A stretch of DNA of 64,000 bases from Methanothermobacter wolfeii (GCF_025397995.1 NZ_CP104550.1:1020001-1084000); one strand, 5' to 3'; counted from the stretch's first letter, positions 1-8,930 are shown. A program made the numbers and translations. Notes: generated from the letters alone by a model not told the origin.

Positions 1-752
1 TACGTGAAGGTGAGGCAGATTACGTGAAGAGGACCTTCAGTGAGCGCCTCAACTTCCGCTACATTGACGCCTCCGATGAGTTCCTCAGGGAGCTTGAAGG
101 AGTCGCGGACCCCGAGGAGAAGCGTAAGATAATCGGGAGGGTGTTCATAGAGGTCTTTGAGAGGGTCGCCGAGGAGATAGGGGCAAAGTACCTTGTCCAG
201 GGCACCATAGCCCCTGACTGGATTGAGAGTGAGGGTCAGATAAAGTCGCACCACAACGTTGCCCTCCCCCATGGACTGGTCCTTGAGATTGTGGAGCCCA
301 TAAGGGAGCTCTACAAGGATGAGGTCAGGGAGATAGGACTTGAACTTGGACTTCCAGAGGAGATGATCCGGAGGCAACCCTTCCCAGGTCCGGGACTTGC
401 AGTGAGGATAGTGGGTGAGATAACCCGGGAGAAGATCGAGATATGCCGGAGGGCCAATGCCATCGTTGAGGAGGAGGTTGTAGGTAGCGGCCTCCATGAG
501 AGCCTGTGGCAGTACTTCGCCGTCCTCACCGATACGATGGTCACAGGTGTTAAGGGGGATGTGAGGGACTTCGGATACCTTGTGGTTATAAGGATGGTTG
601 AATCCCTTGACGCCATGACTGCAAGCGTCCCTGAACTCCCCTGGGACCTTATAAAAACAATCTCAAAACGTATAACCGCCGAGATACCGGAGGTAACCCA
701 TGTGGCGCTCTCTGTAAGTGATAAGCCACCGAGCACCATTGAATTTGCCTGA
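1..752 (+). CDS. guaA: GMP synthase, ATP-pyrophosphatase/dimerisation subunit (3' part)
   Basis: C-terminal portion of the GuaB-type (subunit B) GMP synthase that aminates XMP to GMP in purine synthesis; in archaea the glutaminase is a separate polypeptide. The frame is open to the window edge (codons readable from base 3, giving [12 protein letters not shown]), so the GTG at 24 is internal and the true start lies upstream. Family motifs are the IKSHHNV stretch, the [12 protein letters not shown] loop and the C-terminal [10 protein letters not shown] ending that reaches the XMP site. About 250 codons are visible, so roughly 60 N-terminal residues with the PP-loop are missing. A short hairpin follows the stop. 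Confidence 0.95.
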   Translation, partial: REGEADYVKRTFSERLNFRYIDASDEFLRELEGVADPEEKRKIIGRVFIEVFERVAEEIGAKYLVQGTIAPDWIESEGQIKSHHNVALPHGLVLEIVEPIRELYKDEVREIGLELGLPEEMIRRQPFPGPGLAVRIVGEITREKIEICRRANAIVEEEVVGSGLHESLWQYFAVLTDTMVTGVKGDVRDFGYLVVIRMVESLDAMTASVPELPWDLIKTISKRITAEIPEVTHVALSVSDKPPSTIEFA

Positions 753-775
753 AGAGCTCGCGGCTCTTATATCTT
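752..775 (+). terminator. Hairpin after guaA
   Basis: AAGAGC pairs with GCTCTT across a 5-nt loop directly at the guaA stop codon and is followed by a T-rich stretch. A terminator is inferred from position and shape only. Confidence 0.45.
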
Positions 776-903
776 AATCCATAATTTATTTTATTATGGC
801 CGAAGTCCCGGTTTTACCTTGAAGGATGGTGGTTAAGTTTAACTGCCATCAACCCGCAGGCACTGCTTATTAAATTATATACTTTGAGGGCCTAAATTAA
901 TAT

Positions 904-1359
904 ATGCAAGAAAAAATCCCGATATTCTCTGCAGCCAGGAACAGGGTTGAGATGGTTGAAAGGATTGAACTCCCAGTGGATGAGTGGCGTGAGATCCTCG
1001 ACCCTGAAGCCTTCCGTGTTGCAAGGTGCGGCGGCACAGAACCACCATTCACAGGTGAGTACCATGACTTCCATGGTGATGGTATCTACAGGTGCATATG
1101 CTGCGGCACGGACCTCTTTGACTCAGAGACCAAGTTTGATTCAGGGACCGGCTGGCCGAGTTTCTATGATGTGATATCCCCTCACAATGTTGAACTCAGG
1201 AAGGACCTCAGCCTGGGGATGGTGCGCTGCGAGGTCCTCTGTGCCAGGTGCGGTGCTCACCTCGGGCACGTCTTTGATGATGGACCTGAACCCACAGGGA
1301 AGAGGTACTGCATGAACTCCGCGGCCCTGAAGTTCATTCCAAGAAACCAGGTGCACTGA
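904..1359 (+). CDS. msrB: Peptide methionine-R-sulfoxide reductase
   Basis: Reduces methionine-R-sulfoxide in proteins, a cytosolic oxidative-damage repair enzyme. The 151-aa length is normal. Visible marks are the GTGWPSF motif (about residue 81), zinc ligands in CICC (64-67) and CARC (113-116), HLGHVFDDGP, and the catalytic cysteine in RYCMNS (C136). A TATA-like AAATTATATAC lies about 30 bp upstream of the ATG at 904; an internal ATG at 952 (MVERIELP) is a possible alternative start because the family core begins after it. It stands alone, convergent with nothing and followed by a small membrane gene. Confidence 0.95.
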   Translation: MQEKIPIFSAARNRVEMVERIELPVDEWREILDPEAFRVARCGGTEPPFTGEYHDFHGDGIYRCICCGTDLFDSETKFDSGTGWPSFYDVISPHNVELRKDLSLGMVRCEVLCARCGAHLGHVFDDGPEPTGKRYCMNSAALKFIPRNQVH

Positions 1360-1399
1360 AAGGCCTGTAAAATGAAAAAAAATGAAATCCGTGATTTAA

Positions 1400-1633
1400 A
1401 TGGGACCTGGAGAACACTTTGGAAGGTACTGGGTGGCTGGACTGGTATTCGCCATAATAACGGGGACCGTGAACACCCTGACATCAATAACCGGAAATTA
1501 CAGTTCAGGACTCCGCCCTGAATGGTTCGCCGGCGTGGTTACAGGGGCCGTGGGGATACTGCTCTTTATCCTCGTACCATGGATCTACGGCAGGCTCATA
1601 GAGGTAATCTACTTAAAACTTATAAAGGATTAG
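1400..1633 (+). CDS. Small membrane protein, unknown function
   Basis: 77 residues with two hydrophobic segments (about 10-28 and 44-65) separated by a short polar loop with a predicted Asn-rich stretch. No family is recognised. Its TAG stop overlaps the TAA stop of the convergent gene at 1630-1983 within the four bases TTAG, so the two mRNAs must overlap at their 3' ends. Confidence 0.6.
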   Translation: MGPGEHFGRYWVAGLVFAIITGTVNTLTSITGNYSSGLRPEWFAGVVTGAVGILLFILVPWIYGRLIEVIYLKLIKD

Positions 1634-1983
1634 AACATTGCAGCCGCCTGATTCAGGAGCTCATTCGCCTCATTTATTTTCAGGCCAGAGTATACGAAGT
1701 GATCATCATCATGTTCATCATAGAACTTCATGAACTCCTCAACAGCCTCAACATAGGTCCCTGCAGCTTCAAGGATCTTTCTATGGATACCTTCAAGTCC
1801 AGGGTCAGGTGTTTCATTCATTATATCCACATAAACATCCCTCAGGATGCGTTCAACCTCAGCAAACTCATCCCTGACTTCCTCAGGATCCGTACCTCCC
1901 CTTATAAGAAGAAGGTTCCCCCTGAATCTGTTTACAGCGTAACCTATCCTCTGGACATTCCTCTCCATCCTCTTCGAATACAA
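1630..1983 (-). CDS. Conserved helical hypothetical protein
   Basis: 117 residues, acidic and almost entirely helical, with no signal peptide or membrane segment. A DEHDDDHF acidic/histidine cluster (about residue 91) could bind metal, but this is a guess. It is convergent with, and shares its stop region with, the small membrane protein gene. No function can be assigned. Confidence 0.6.
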   Translation of the reverse strand: MYSKRMERNVQRIGYAVNRFRGNLLLIRGGTDPEEVRDEFAEVERILRDVYVDIMNETPDPGLEGIHRKILEAAGTYVEAVEEFMKFYDEHDDDHFVYSGLKINEANELLNQAAAMF

Positions 1984-2159
1984 GTGAAAGCACCCCTCAT
2001 TATCATATTTCCATTGTGATATAGCAATTCATTATGCTTGATATCCTCATACAACCAAATAAAAGGATACTCCACAACAATACTTCCATTGATGCCGGGA
2101 AGGGATCATCCTCCTCTGAAAACCGGTTACTCTAAAAAAATATAAAAAAGGTTCATGGT

Positions 2160-2639
2160 TCAGTCCCGGGCCATGAACATGACTGCACCATTGATTATAA
2201 GCCATAAACCTATAAGGGTCCCCAGAACAAGCGGGTTGGCAAGGAAAGTCCCTGCAATTATGTATATGAGACCTATTACTATGGCTATAACCCCATTCCA
2301 TCTGCTACCTGCGGATCCTGTGACAGCAGCACCTACACCCGCAACTATGATGAGAAGCCCCACAATCCAGACAAGGAATCCGATGAGCCAGCTGAACAGG
2401 GCAGGGTTGAATATGAAGCCAAGACCGATTATAAGGGCTATGAGGCCCAGGGCAAGCTCCAGTATACCTAAACCTGCACTTTCACCCATCTCAGCTATTC
2501 CGGCCAGCATGAGACCGATACCAACCATGAGTACTATGAATCCACTTATCAGACTGAATGGAACAATACCGAGCAGTGGGAAAGCCAGTATTATGAGACC
2601 CAGAAGCACCATTAACAGTGCAGCAGCATTCTTCTGCAA
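2160..2639 (-). CDS. DUF308-type membrane protein
   Basis: 159 residues made of six or so short hydrophobic helices rich in Gly, Ala, Leu and Ile (repeated GLIILAF / GFIVLMVGIG / GLLIIVAG pattern), which is the HdeD/DUF308 layout. Probable TTG start with a GGGGGTG box upstream. HdeD relatives are linked to acid stress in bacteria; the archaeal role is not known. The roughly 200-bp AT-rich gap to 2838 contains divergent promoter-like sequence and no gene. Confidence 0.7.
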   Translation of the reverse strand: MQKNAAALLMVLLGLIILAFPLLGIVPFSLISGFIVLMVGIGLMLAGIAEMGESAGLGILELALGLIALIIGLGFIFNPALFSWLIGFLVWIVGLLIIVAGVGAAVTGSAGSRWNGVIAIVIGLIYIIAGTFLANPLVLGTLIGLWLIINGAVMFMARD

Positions 2640-2837
2640 AACCTACACCCCCTTCAATTCAGATAGGAAAATCAACTCCAGTATACCACCAGAAGGATCC
2701 ATCCCTCGTATCATCCACCACCCCCATGATATAATGATGTCCTATATTAATTATATAATCATGGTAATATTTATATTTTGTCAGAAAAGTATAAAATTCT
2801 TATATAGGGACCATGATAGAATATAAACATTTATTCT

Positions 2838-2927
2838 GAGTAAAGGGAGGATCATATGCTGATACTCGCAGGAGGATACTTTCATCTCCAGGGGACTAGA
2901 GTAAAGGGAGGATCATATGCTGATACT
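2838..2927. repeat. 29-bp direct duplication around a 32-bp insert (site A)
   Basis: A perfect 29-bp sequence beginning GAGTAAAGGGAGG occurs at 2838-2866 and 2899-2927, with 32 bp of single-copy sequence between (2867-2898). The duplicated stretch holds the Shine-Dalgarno and ATG of the downstream YbjQ gene, so a second initiation site (ATG 2856) now precedes the real one and opens a 31-codon ORF (2856-2951) out of frame with it. The 61-bp period matches a CRISPR repeat-spacer unit; see findings. Confidence 0.9.
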
Positions 2928-3243
2928 GACAACACCCACCATAGAGGGTAAAAAGATAACCCGATATCATGGCCTTGTAACCGGAGACGCCCTCATAGGT
3001 GCAAACCTCTACAAGGACATGTTCTCCGGGGTGAGGGACGTTGTGGGTGGGAGGACCTCCAGGTATGAGGAGGAACTTGCAGCCGCCAGGAGAATTGCAA
3101 TGGAGAGCATGGCCAGGAAGGCTGAGGATATGGGTGCCACTGCGGTCATCGGGACCCGCGTGACCTATCATAACCTTGGGGGTACCATGGGGAACACTAT
3201 ACTCGTAACCATCACAGGGACGGCGGTTTCCCACAGGGACTGA
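2917..3243 (+). CDS. YbjQ/UPF0145 family protein
   Basis: 108 residues, the usual length of this heavy-metal-binding-like family, with the hallmark pattern [23 protein letters not shown], a central helix of [16 protein letters not shown] and the closing strand GTAV. Biochemical function is unknown; the fold forms pentamers in studied homologues. The start at 2917 has GGGAGGATCAT directly upstream; an identical RBS-ATG duplicate lies 61 bp before it. It is followed 15 bp later by a membrane-anchored YbjQ relative, probably in one operon. Confidence 0.85.
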   Translation: MLILTTPTIEGKKITRYHGLVTGDALIGANLYKDMFSGVRDVVGGRTSRYEEELAAARRIAMESMARKAEDMGATAVIGTRVTYHNLGGTMGNTILVTITGTAVSHRD

Positions 3244-3258
3244 TGCAGGGGTGACTCC

Positions 3259-4085
3259 ATGGCCAGTTTAGGGGTCTTGATTGAAAAGAGATGGGGGCTT
3301 GCAGCTGTTATCCTCGGATTTCTTGCAGGGTTCATCTCAGCCTACCTCTGCATCATCTGGGGCCTTGTTATCTTTGGATTCAACATCATGTACATCATAT
3401 CCCCTCTTCTTGCAGGGTTCATCGAAACCATGATAGCCCGGGAAAAGTACGGGAGGAGTACCGGGGCGATAAGCGCACTTCTAATCTTCATCATCATCAA
3501 CCTGTATGGATGGTTCATCCCTGCCACGCGCATTGACCCCACAAAGGAACCCGTTACACTGAGTCTGATCACATTAATCGCCATAGTACTGACTCTGCAG
3601 GCAGCATTCCCCACACTGGTAAATTACGTTCTCATTGTGACCTTCAAAGGCAGCGTATACAGGTTAATACAATTTTTAGGAAGACTCGGGTTGATTAAGG
3701 CTCCTGAAACAGGTCCCCATAGCGTTACTGAGGGTCTGGATGATCTTTGGATGGAAATGCCTCTGGTATCTGTTCCTGGTGTGAACGGGGACAAGATAAA
3801 GAGTTATCTGGGTCTTGTAGCCGGTGAAGCCGTGGCTGAAGAGGTGAGGTATGAGGGGAGGTTCGCAAACCTCATGAGGATCATTGAACCACCCTCCCAG
3901 AACAGGTTCAAACTGACGGAGGCGCGTAGAGATGCCATCTCTGTGATGCTTGATAGGGCTGCATCAAGGGCGCCAATGCCGTTGTTGAAGTGATAATAGA
4001 CCATGTCTCTGTTGGTGGACTGCAGGGGAGTGCTGTTATAGTGACTGCCACAGGAACTGCAGTGGTAGTTCATGAAGATGTATAA
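3259..4085 (+). pseudogene. Membrane protein with C-terminal YbjQ domain, frameshifted
   Basis: Starts at ATG 3259 with GGGGTGAC upstream. Four hydrophobic segments fill residues 1-135; a YbjQ-like domain follows from about residue 170 (GLVAGEAVAEEVRYEG, then [15 protein letters not shown]). At about 3966 the frame breaks: the annotated reading ends at 3993, but the next frame continues without a gap as [15 protein letters not shown] and the closing strand [10 protein letters not shown], ending at 4085. The pattern fits loss of one G from a G run; 827 bp plus one base gives 275 codons. True mutation and base-calling error cannot be distinguished here. Confidence 0.8.
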
Positions 4086-4095
4086 TTACAGAAGG

Positions 4096-4122
4096 ATATC
4101 TTCGTAATAGAACGGTTACGAA
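4096..4122. other. Candidate attL of an integrated element
   Basis: Contains TTCGTAA (4101-4107), an 8-bp spacer TAGAACGG and the exact inverse TTACGAA (4116-4122), the shape of a tyrosine recombinase core site. The 16 bp at 4101-4116 recur in direct orientation at 16449-16464, and with the preceding ATAT the match is 20 of 21. It lies 15 bp after the broken YbjQ gene. Confidence 0.6.
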
Positions 4123-4226
4123 TCCGCACGGCCAGAATAAACACTTAAGTAGTACTGTTAGACTAAATATTATTTAAGATTTTCCTTGAGGGCCTGGAAG
4201 TCACCAGAACTGGACTATTTCTTCGG

Positions 4227-4480
4227 CTATGTAATTATTGCCAGTATCCTAGGACGGAGGGTCCTTAGGTGCTTATCTCCTATTATCTCCATCAACCTAT
4301 AATCATGAGCTTTGTTTTCAGTGTAAGTCCTTTGCAACGGTATAACTTTCCTCACATAATTTGGCCCCTTAACACTCTCAAAATATTCAAGAAGACTCCT
4401 ATATAGCGTAAATTACCAGCACACCCACTATATGCTCTTTCATCTTCAGATAGATAGAGTGCCGCAACTATCACATATTA
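4227..4480 (-). pseudogene. Degraded coding remnant
   Basis: Read on the minus strand, this stretch gives protein-like segments in two frames: one with LYLSEDERAYSG near 4430-4460, then after a frame change VRKVIPLQRTYTENKAHDY and LRTLRPRILAIIT ending at a stop at 4227. No family is recognised. The remaining parts of the 4123-4644 gap hold no gene that I can see. Confidence 0.3.
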
Positions 4481-4644
4481 GATAGGGCATTTTAGGACCA
4501 CACCCCTACAAAAAATGATATTATAAAAAATCACATTAAATTTATAAGAAACAAAACATACTCGTCGCTGGAAATTTAACATCTATACTATTTTCTGTGG
4601 ATAATAGCGAAGCAGAAAAAAAGAAAGAATAAACCCTATATGGC

Positions 4645-4827
4645 GTGTCAATGGAAATCAAACAGCTGAAAGAAGCCCTTGAAAACTTAAATGAGAAATA
4701 TGAGAACCTGAAAGACAAAAGGGCTTATAATGAGGCCAATGTGAGGAAAGACTTCATAGATCCCTTCTTTGAGGCTCTCGGATGGAACGTCAGAGATTCA
4801 AAAGAATACGATAGTGAAACAGTTTAG
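4645..4827 (+). pseudogene. N-terminal fragment of a restriction enzyme (type I R / type IIG-like)
   Basis: 60 residues. After a coiled-coil start, the segment YNEANVRKDFIDPFFEALGW strongly resembles the N-terminal lead-in of type I HsdR-like and type IIG restriction enzymes, proteins of many hundred residues. A stop follows immediately and nothing downstream continues the family in any frame. It is therefore a remnant, in keeping with other restriction genes in the same island. Confidence 0.55.
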
Positions 4828-4939
4828 TATTATTGATTGATGATGACCAAAAACCTCTGATCACTAAACTGTCCATAACTGCCTTGACTTTGTCAACAGC
4901 ACCGTAGTCAACTCTGAGGACCTCAAAAAAAATAAATGT

Positions 4940-5332
4940 TCAAACTGCAAGTCTTTCCTGCAATTCTTCTGAGACTATTGTACCAAAAGAGAACATTAAT
5001 CCCTTCGCCTTTTCAACATCCAATTCGAAATGATCACCTGCGTCATTAAGTGCATGTAAAGGATATATCGTTGTCATGATATTGTAGGTAAGAATGTATG
5101 GTTTTGCCTTAAACTTATAGGCAAGGGTCTTGAACTTCCAGACATGTCTTTTACGTATACTGAACTTCTTCCTGTAAGGCAATAACATTATGAATAGATA
5201 TGTCGTTTCACCATCTCCAGCTATTGCAATATCCACTTCATCCTTTAAGATCCTCATTTCAAAATCATATTCCTTTAGCTCATTTTTAATTTCCAGCAGG
5301 GAAGCCATCTTTTTAGCATCTTCTATATCCAT
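4940..5332 (-). CDS. Hypothetical protein, possibly a degenerate Hjc-like nuclease fold
   Basis: 130 residues, soluble, basic in the middle. The pattern VDIAIAGDGETTYLFIMLLP, then RKRHVWKFKTLAYKFKAKPYI, follows the strand/helix order of archaeal Holliday-junction resolvase-like proteins, but the catalytic PD and E-x-K positions are replaced (VD, FIML). If this similarity is real, the protein would be inactive as a nuclease. Start codon has GGGAGGTAAATT upstream. Stand-alone gene between a restriction remnant and the surface protein. Confidence 0.5.
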   Translation of the reverse strand: MDIEDAKKMASLLEIKNELKEYDFEMRILKDEVDIAIAGDGETTYLFIMLLPYRKKFSIRKRHVWKFKTLAYKFKAKPYILTYNIMTTIYPLHALNDAGDHFELDVEKAKGLMFSFGTIVSEELQERLAV

Positions 5333-5366
5333 AATTTACCTCCCAAAAAAATAAATTGAAAGTTGT

Positions 5367-6881
5367 TTATTGTATGCTTGAACTGTTTTCGTCGAACGTT
5401 AAGGTTGTTAGCCTCACCACAGGTGCCTTCTGCCTTCCTTTCACACCACTGACGCTCACCCTCTGTGTCCTGACACCGGTGGAGTTGTAGGTGTTCTCAT
5501 AGGCCACTGTCCTTGACCTGTAGTTAGTATTATAGGTGTACTGCTTGAAGAGGGCGCTTGTACCGATCTGGAAGTACCCAAGGTTGAGTTCTCTGGTCAG
5601 GCCCTTCTTGAGGTAGAAGTTGTAGGTCTTCCTGGTGATTTTGTCGTGATCATTGACTGTAACATATAGGAGTACTCTGATCGTCACTGCAGAGTTGTTC
5701 TTTATCTTGAGTTTGAGGGCCCTCTTGGGGACTGCTGCAGATATCATCGCTGTATCATCGTTGTTCACGGAGTTACTGTCATCAACCGCAGATGAGACTG
5801 CAGAGGCGTTCACTGTGAAGTTACCTGCAGACACAATCCTTGCAGTGATGTTGAGAAGCGCTGTTTCATTGTCTGCAAGATCACCGATGGACCAGTTGCC
5901 GTTACTGTAAGTACCCCTGTCCACCTGGACGTTCTGGACCTGTAGGTTCACGGGTAGCTGCAGGTTGACAATCACGTTCTGGGCATTCTCAGGGCCATTG
6001 TTCTTCACGCGGCAGATAACATTGATCACATCACCATGATAGGCCCTTGTCTTACTCGCTGAAACGTCGAGGTCAAGGTCAGTGCCCCTCACCGAGAGGG
6101 TGGCGCGGGCCATGTTGTTATAAACGTTGGCGTCGCCCTCATCGACCTCCCTTACTGAAACATAGTCTGAGAGTTCACCTGTCCTGTTGACAAGGCAATC
6201 AAGTGTGAGGGTCGCCTCTTCACCCGCTGCAAGGGTGTCAAAGACCCACTCCTTTGTCAGGTCATCGAAGTAGCCGGCATCATAGCTGAAACTCTGCACG
6301 ACGAGTCCGCCTGAGAGGAAGTTACCTACCTTGACATTGTTCGCGTCATGGGGGCCATTGTTTTTAAGTTTAACCGTCAGTCTCACAGTTTCGCCGAGCC
6401 GTGGGGTCTGTTTATTGCTCGTGACGTTAAGCTGAAGGTCTGATATACCAAACACCTTGAAGCCTAACTCTGCATTGTTGTTTGCACTGTTATCATCCCC
6501 ATCAGCTGTTACACTGGCGTTCACAGTAATGCTGCCAGTCCTGTTCAGCAGGCAAACGAATGTCAGGGACCTCTCCTCATAGGCAGGGATGTAACCAACC
6601 TCCCAGGTACCTGTCTCGAGGTCATAGTATCCCTGGCTCATGTAGTAGTCCTGGAGTACGAGGCCCTCAGGCAGTCGTACCGTTGCAGTCACATTCTGAA
6701 CGTCCTGGTTACCAGCCTTAACTATGGCCTTGATTTTCATCGTCGAATTGTACGTCGGCTTTATTGCGCTCCCGTCGGTCATGTTCTTGTCAAGTTCAAT
6801 GCCTACATCCGCTGCAGCCGATGAACCTGCAAGAACAAAGATGGCCATGAGAGCTGCAAGAACGAATTTAGCACTTCGCAT
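5367..6881 (-). CDS. Secreted surface protein with CARDB/DUF11 repeats
   Basis: 504 residues. A signal peptide (residues 1-24, ending SSAAA) is followed by three immunoglobulin-like repeats of about 115 residues, recognisable by the recurring N-NGP-(D/E)-(A/N)-(N/Q)-N-V motif and Y(D/S).GYYD blocks (about 25-145, 150-270, 275-385). A different, basic C-terminal domain (390-504) has no transmembrane anchor. Many N-x-S/T sites suggest glycosylation. Likely an envelope or adhesive protein held non-covalently. A 12-bp inverted repeat lies 67 bp upstream (6948-6996) and is shared with a second gene of the island. Confidence 0.8.
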   Translation of the reverse strand: MRSAKFVLAALMAIFVLAGSSAAADVGIELDKNMTDGSAIKPTYNSTMKIKAIVKAGNQDVQNVTATVRLPEGLVLQDYYMSQGYYDLETGTWEVGYIPAYEERSLTFVCLLNRTGSITVNASVTADGDDNSANNNAELGFKVFGISDLQLNVTSNKQTPRLGETVRLTVKLKNNGPHDANNVKVGNFLSGGLVVQSFSYDAGYFDDLTKEWVFDTLAAGEEATLTLDCLVNRTGELSDYVSVREVDEGDANVYNNMARATLSVRGTDLDLDVSASKTRAYHGDVINVICRVKNNGPENAQNVIVNLQLPVNLQVQNVQVDRGTYSNGNWSIGDLADNETALLNITARIVSAGNFTVNASAVSSAVDDSNSVNNDDTAMISAAVPKRALKLKIKNNSAVTIRVLLYVTVNDHDKITRKTYNFYLKKGLTRELNLGYFQIGTSALFKQYTYNTNYRSRTVAYENTYNSTGVRTQRVSVSGVKGRQKAPVVRLTTLTFDENSSSIQ

Positions 6882-6947
6882 GTTTCACCTCCTATGTTAT
6901 TCACACTGGAAACTCGGGTGGGGCTTTAAAGCATGCCTTTGGGTACA

Positions 6948-6996
6948 TTCTTATGTAACCATGTAGATGCTGATCAGTGGACAAGTTACATAAGAA
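6948..6996. promoter_or_regulatory. Inverted repeat, candidate operator
   Basis: TTCTTATGTAAC (6948-6959) and its exact complement GTTACATAAGAA (6985-6996), 25 bp apart, upstream of the surface-protein gene. The same half-sites with a 26-bp gap precede the DUF6788 gene at 9701. The long gap argues against a terminator. Confidence 0.6.
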
Positions 6997-7024
6997 AAAA
7001 TAAATGGGGATGGAACCGCTGCAC

Positions 7025-7288
7025 CTATATCCACATGAGGATGTCCCTCTTCACAAGGTTAATGAGGTTCCCGTATTCCCTCTCATAATCATCTATCATC
7101 ATCTGAATAGCCCTCCGCGAGATGTCACTCCTGGACCTCTCCTCAATGAAGCTGAGTATATGCAGTTTACAGGCAGTGTTGAGGTCAAGGTAAACCCTCT
7201 GGAGGAATATCTTCTTGCCGTGATCATAATCCAGCTTCGATATGAACTTCACCACATCATCGATATCAGATCCCGACAGAACAATCAC
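7025..7288 (-). CDS. Hypothetical protein, end of membrane operon
   Basis: 87 residues, soluble, helical, with an acidic start (SGSDIDDVVKFISKLDYD) and a basic middle. No family recognised. Its ATG overlaps the stop of the preceding DUF457 gene (ATGA), so translation is probably coupled. It closes the four-gene operon 8699-7025. Confidence 0.6.
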   Translation of the reverse strand: MIVLSGSDIDDVVKFISKLDYDHGKKIFLQRVYLDLNTACKLHILSFIEERSRSDISRRAIQMMIDDYEREYGNLINLVKRDILMWI

Positions 7289-7998
7289 CCCGTACCGTTT
7301 TCTCCAGCACTCCCATTGCCCTGGCCCTCAGAGGACCTAACCTTACGCTCCGGCCCCGGCTTAGTGCAGTACCTGTGATAAACTGTTCTATCAGTCCCTG
7401 GGGAGTCGCTCACGTCAATGAAGTAGCTGCCGTTGGGGAAAGGGTGGACCCAGGTGTCCCTCTGTGGGTTGGTGATGGTGAGATGGAGGCTTGGGTTTGT
7501 GGAATTCGTTGAGTTGACTTTACCCTGGGCGTCCCTGTTCGCCCATGCTGAGATGGCTGAAGTGAATGTGCCGCTTGCTGCAACCGTCAGGACCGTTATG
7601 AGCGCCAGTAGCACAGCCGTTGCGACTATCCTCTTCTCCCTGGCCCTGCTGTCACTGTACCTCCACATCACACTGTACCTCCTCCTGCTCAGGGGCATCA
7701 GGAGAGGGCAGCCTGCAGGTGTGAGACAGTCAAGAAGGAGGTGTGAAACCATACCTGCCGTGAGGGCCGCCCCCACCGTCAGGTCGAGGAAGATATACAT
7801 CAGGATGCAGGGGACAATAGAGAACACACTGTGGAGCTGCCTTTTATGTGTCTCGTAGACAGATTTCTCTGCAAAATCAGGGAGGATACTCGCTGTGATG
7901 GTGATGATAAAGAACCTGACCGTGAGTTCCGATCCAAGTATGTAGCCCAGTATTGCACCCAGAAACACTGCAAAGACTGCGTGTGTATACCACTTCAC
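7285..7998 (-). CDS. DUF457/YdjM-type membrane-bound putative hydrolase
   Basis: Membrane protein with four hydrophobic segments in the first 150 residues and family features: MKWYTHAVFAVFLG start, SILPDF, a THKRQ HS-type loop and HLLLDCLTPAG, where His/Asp residues are thought to bind metal. A soluble, Asn/Ser/Thr-rich tail follows (170-237), unusual for the family. I prefer the GTG at 7998 over the upstream GTG at 8034: it overlaps the stop of the 33-aa gene (GTGA) and gives the family's normal MKW-TH opening. Confidence 0.7.
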   Translation of the reverse strand: MKWYTHAVFAVFLGAILGYILGSELTVRFFIITITASILPDFAEKSVYETHKRQLHSVFSIVPCILMYIFLDLTVGAALTAGMVSHLLLDCLTPAGCPLLMPLSRRRYSVMWRYSDSRAREKRIVATAVLLALITVLTVAASGTFTSAISAWANRDAQGKVNSTNSTNPSLHLTITNPQRDTWVHPFPNGSYFIDVSDSPGTDRTVYHRYCTKPGPERKVRSSEGQGNGSAGENGTG

Positions 7999-8096
7999 GT
8001 TATCCCTGCCATGTAAAGCCAGAGAAAATACCACCCACAGAAGAGGACGAAAACCACTGCGGGGCCGAATAGAAAGAGGTATGCAAAATCACTCAC
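7995..8096 (-). CDS. 33-residue membrane microprotein
   Basis: GTG start preceded by GAGGAGGATCTCCG, one of the best ribosome binding sites in the region. The product begins MSDFAYLFLFGPAVVF and consists of a single hydrophobic helix ending LYMAGIT. The stop overlaps the next start (GTGA), and the previous gene ends within the Shine-Dalgarno. Position and coupling make it a real gene of the operon; function unknown. Confidence 0.7.
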   Translation of the reverse strand: MSDFAYLFLFGPAVVFVLFCGWYFLWLYMAGIT

Positions 8097-8108
8097 CGGA
8101 GATCCTCC

Positions 8109-8699
8109 TCACTTCTTAATCCAGAGAAGCGTCCTGGCTATTATGGTCCCGAACCATATCGATGCAAGCACTATATAAGCCATAAAGCCCGAAAGGCTCA
8201 GGGCTATCTTCAGGTAGACCATGAATGCGACTGAACCTGCGAAGATTACCATGGGGAGTGTTATGTCTATCACTTCATCCCCGGGGTCCTTTAGGATCAC
8301 AAGTTTCTTCAGAAGCCTGCTCTGGTGCTTCTTTGTCCCGCCCCTGATGCTGCAGAGGATCTGCAGTGTTTCCATGATGTCCAGGAGGACCCTCACACTG
8401 CTCTTCGAGGCCTGCTGCAGGTCATTGAAGACCAGGAGGATATTCCTGTTCTTTGTCTTCTTTCTTATCTCCTGCACGATTTCGTTTGTGGTGTATTTCT
8501 TGTATATGGTGTTCCTCGATGCTGTGGAAAATTCCATGAGGATTTCTGTTGCCACCTCCTTCGCAGGGTTTACATTCTCGAGGTATATCTTCTCATGGCC
8601 TGTGTCAAGCTCCATGTACTCATTAACGTCGCGGTACTGGACTGCAACGCTTTTACCGTCATTCAATGCATCTATAATCCTGTCTTCAATCACTATCAC
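8109..8699 (-). CDS. Membrane-anchored protein with degenerate ATPase-like domain
   Basis: 196 residues. The soluble part (1-145) has a NDGKSVAVQY segment that looks like a reduced P-loop and a Walker-B-like strand ILLVFNDLQQ followed by a helix and ILCSIRGG, resembling STAND/AAA ATPases but without a complete Walker A. Two transmembrane helices close the protein (about 147-190). First gene of the operon that runs to 7025; GGGAGGTGATAGTG precedes the start. Function unknown. Confidence 0.6.
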   Translation of the reverse strand: MIVIEDRIIDALNDGKSVAVQYRDVNEYMELDTGHEKIYLENVNPAKEVATEILMEFSTASRNTIYKKYTTNEIVQEIRKKTKNRNILLVFNDLQQASKSSVRVLLDIMETLQILCSIRGGTKKHQSRLLKKLVILKDPGDEVIDITLPMVIFAGSVAFMVYLKIALSLSGFMAYIVLASIWFGTIIARTLLWIKK

Positions 8700-8930
8700 C
8701 TCCCGGTGATGATAATATAATTACATCCCATATTAATATTTTATGAGGAGTTGCACTTGAAATTATTATTTATTTGCAGTGGTCAATGGTGGTAATGGCT
8801 TTGACACCCCCTGACACCCTGAATTACCAAAGCCCTTTAAACGAGTCAAGTATGGATAAGGGGGTGGATTTTTTGTTTTTCTGACAGAGACCCTCAGAGA
8901 GGGTGTTTGTGGATGGAAAAGGTTTCTAAC

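Noticed and set aside
311-739. Long ORF antisense to guaA, and similar long antisense frames (for example opposite cimA, murE-like, copB and pheS)
   Set aside because: Mirror frames of strongly coding genes; codon pattern of the sense strand explains the lack of stops.
4828-4939. In-frame continuation after the stop of the 4940-5332 gene (EVLRVDYGAVDKVKAV)
   Set aside because: Protein-like but short, and readthrough of a TGA has no support; more probably decayed coding DNA of the same graveyard.
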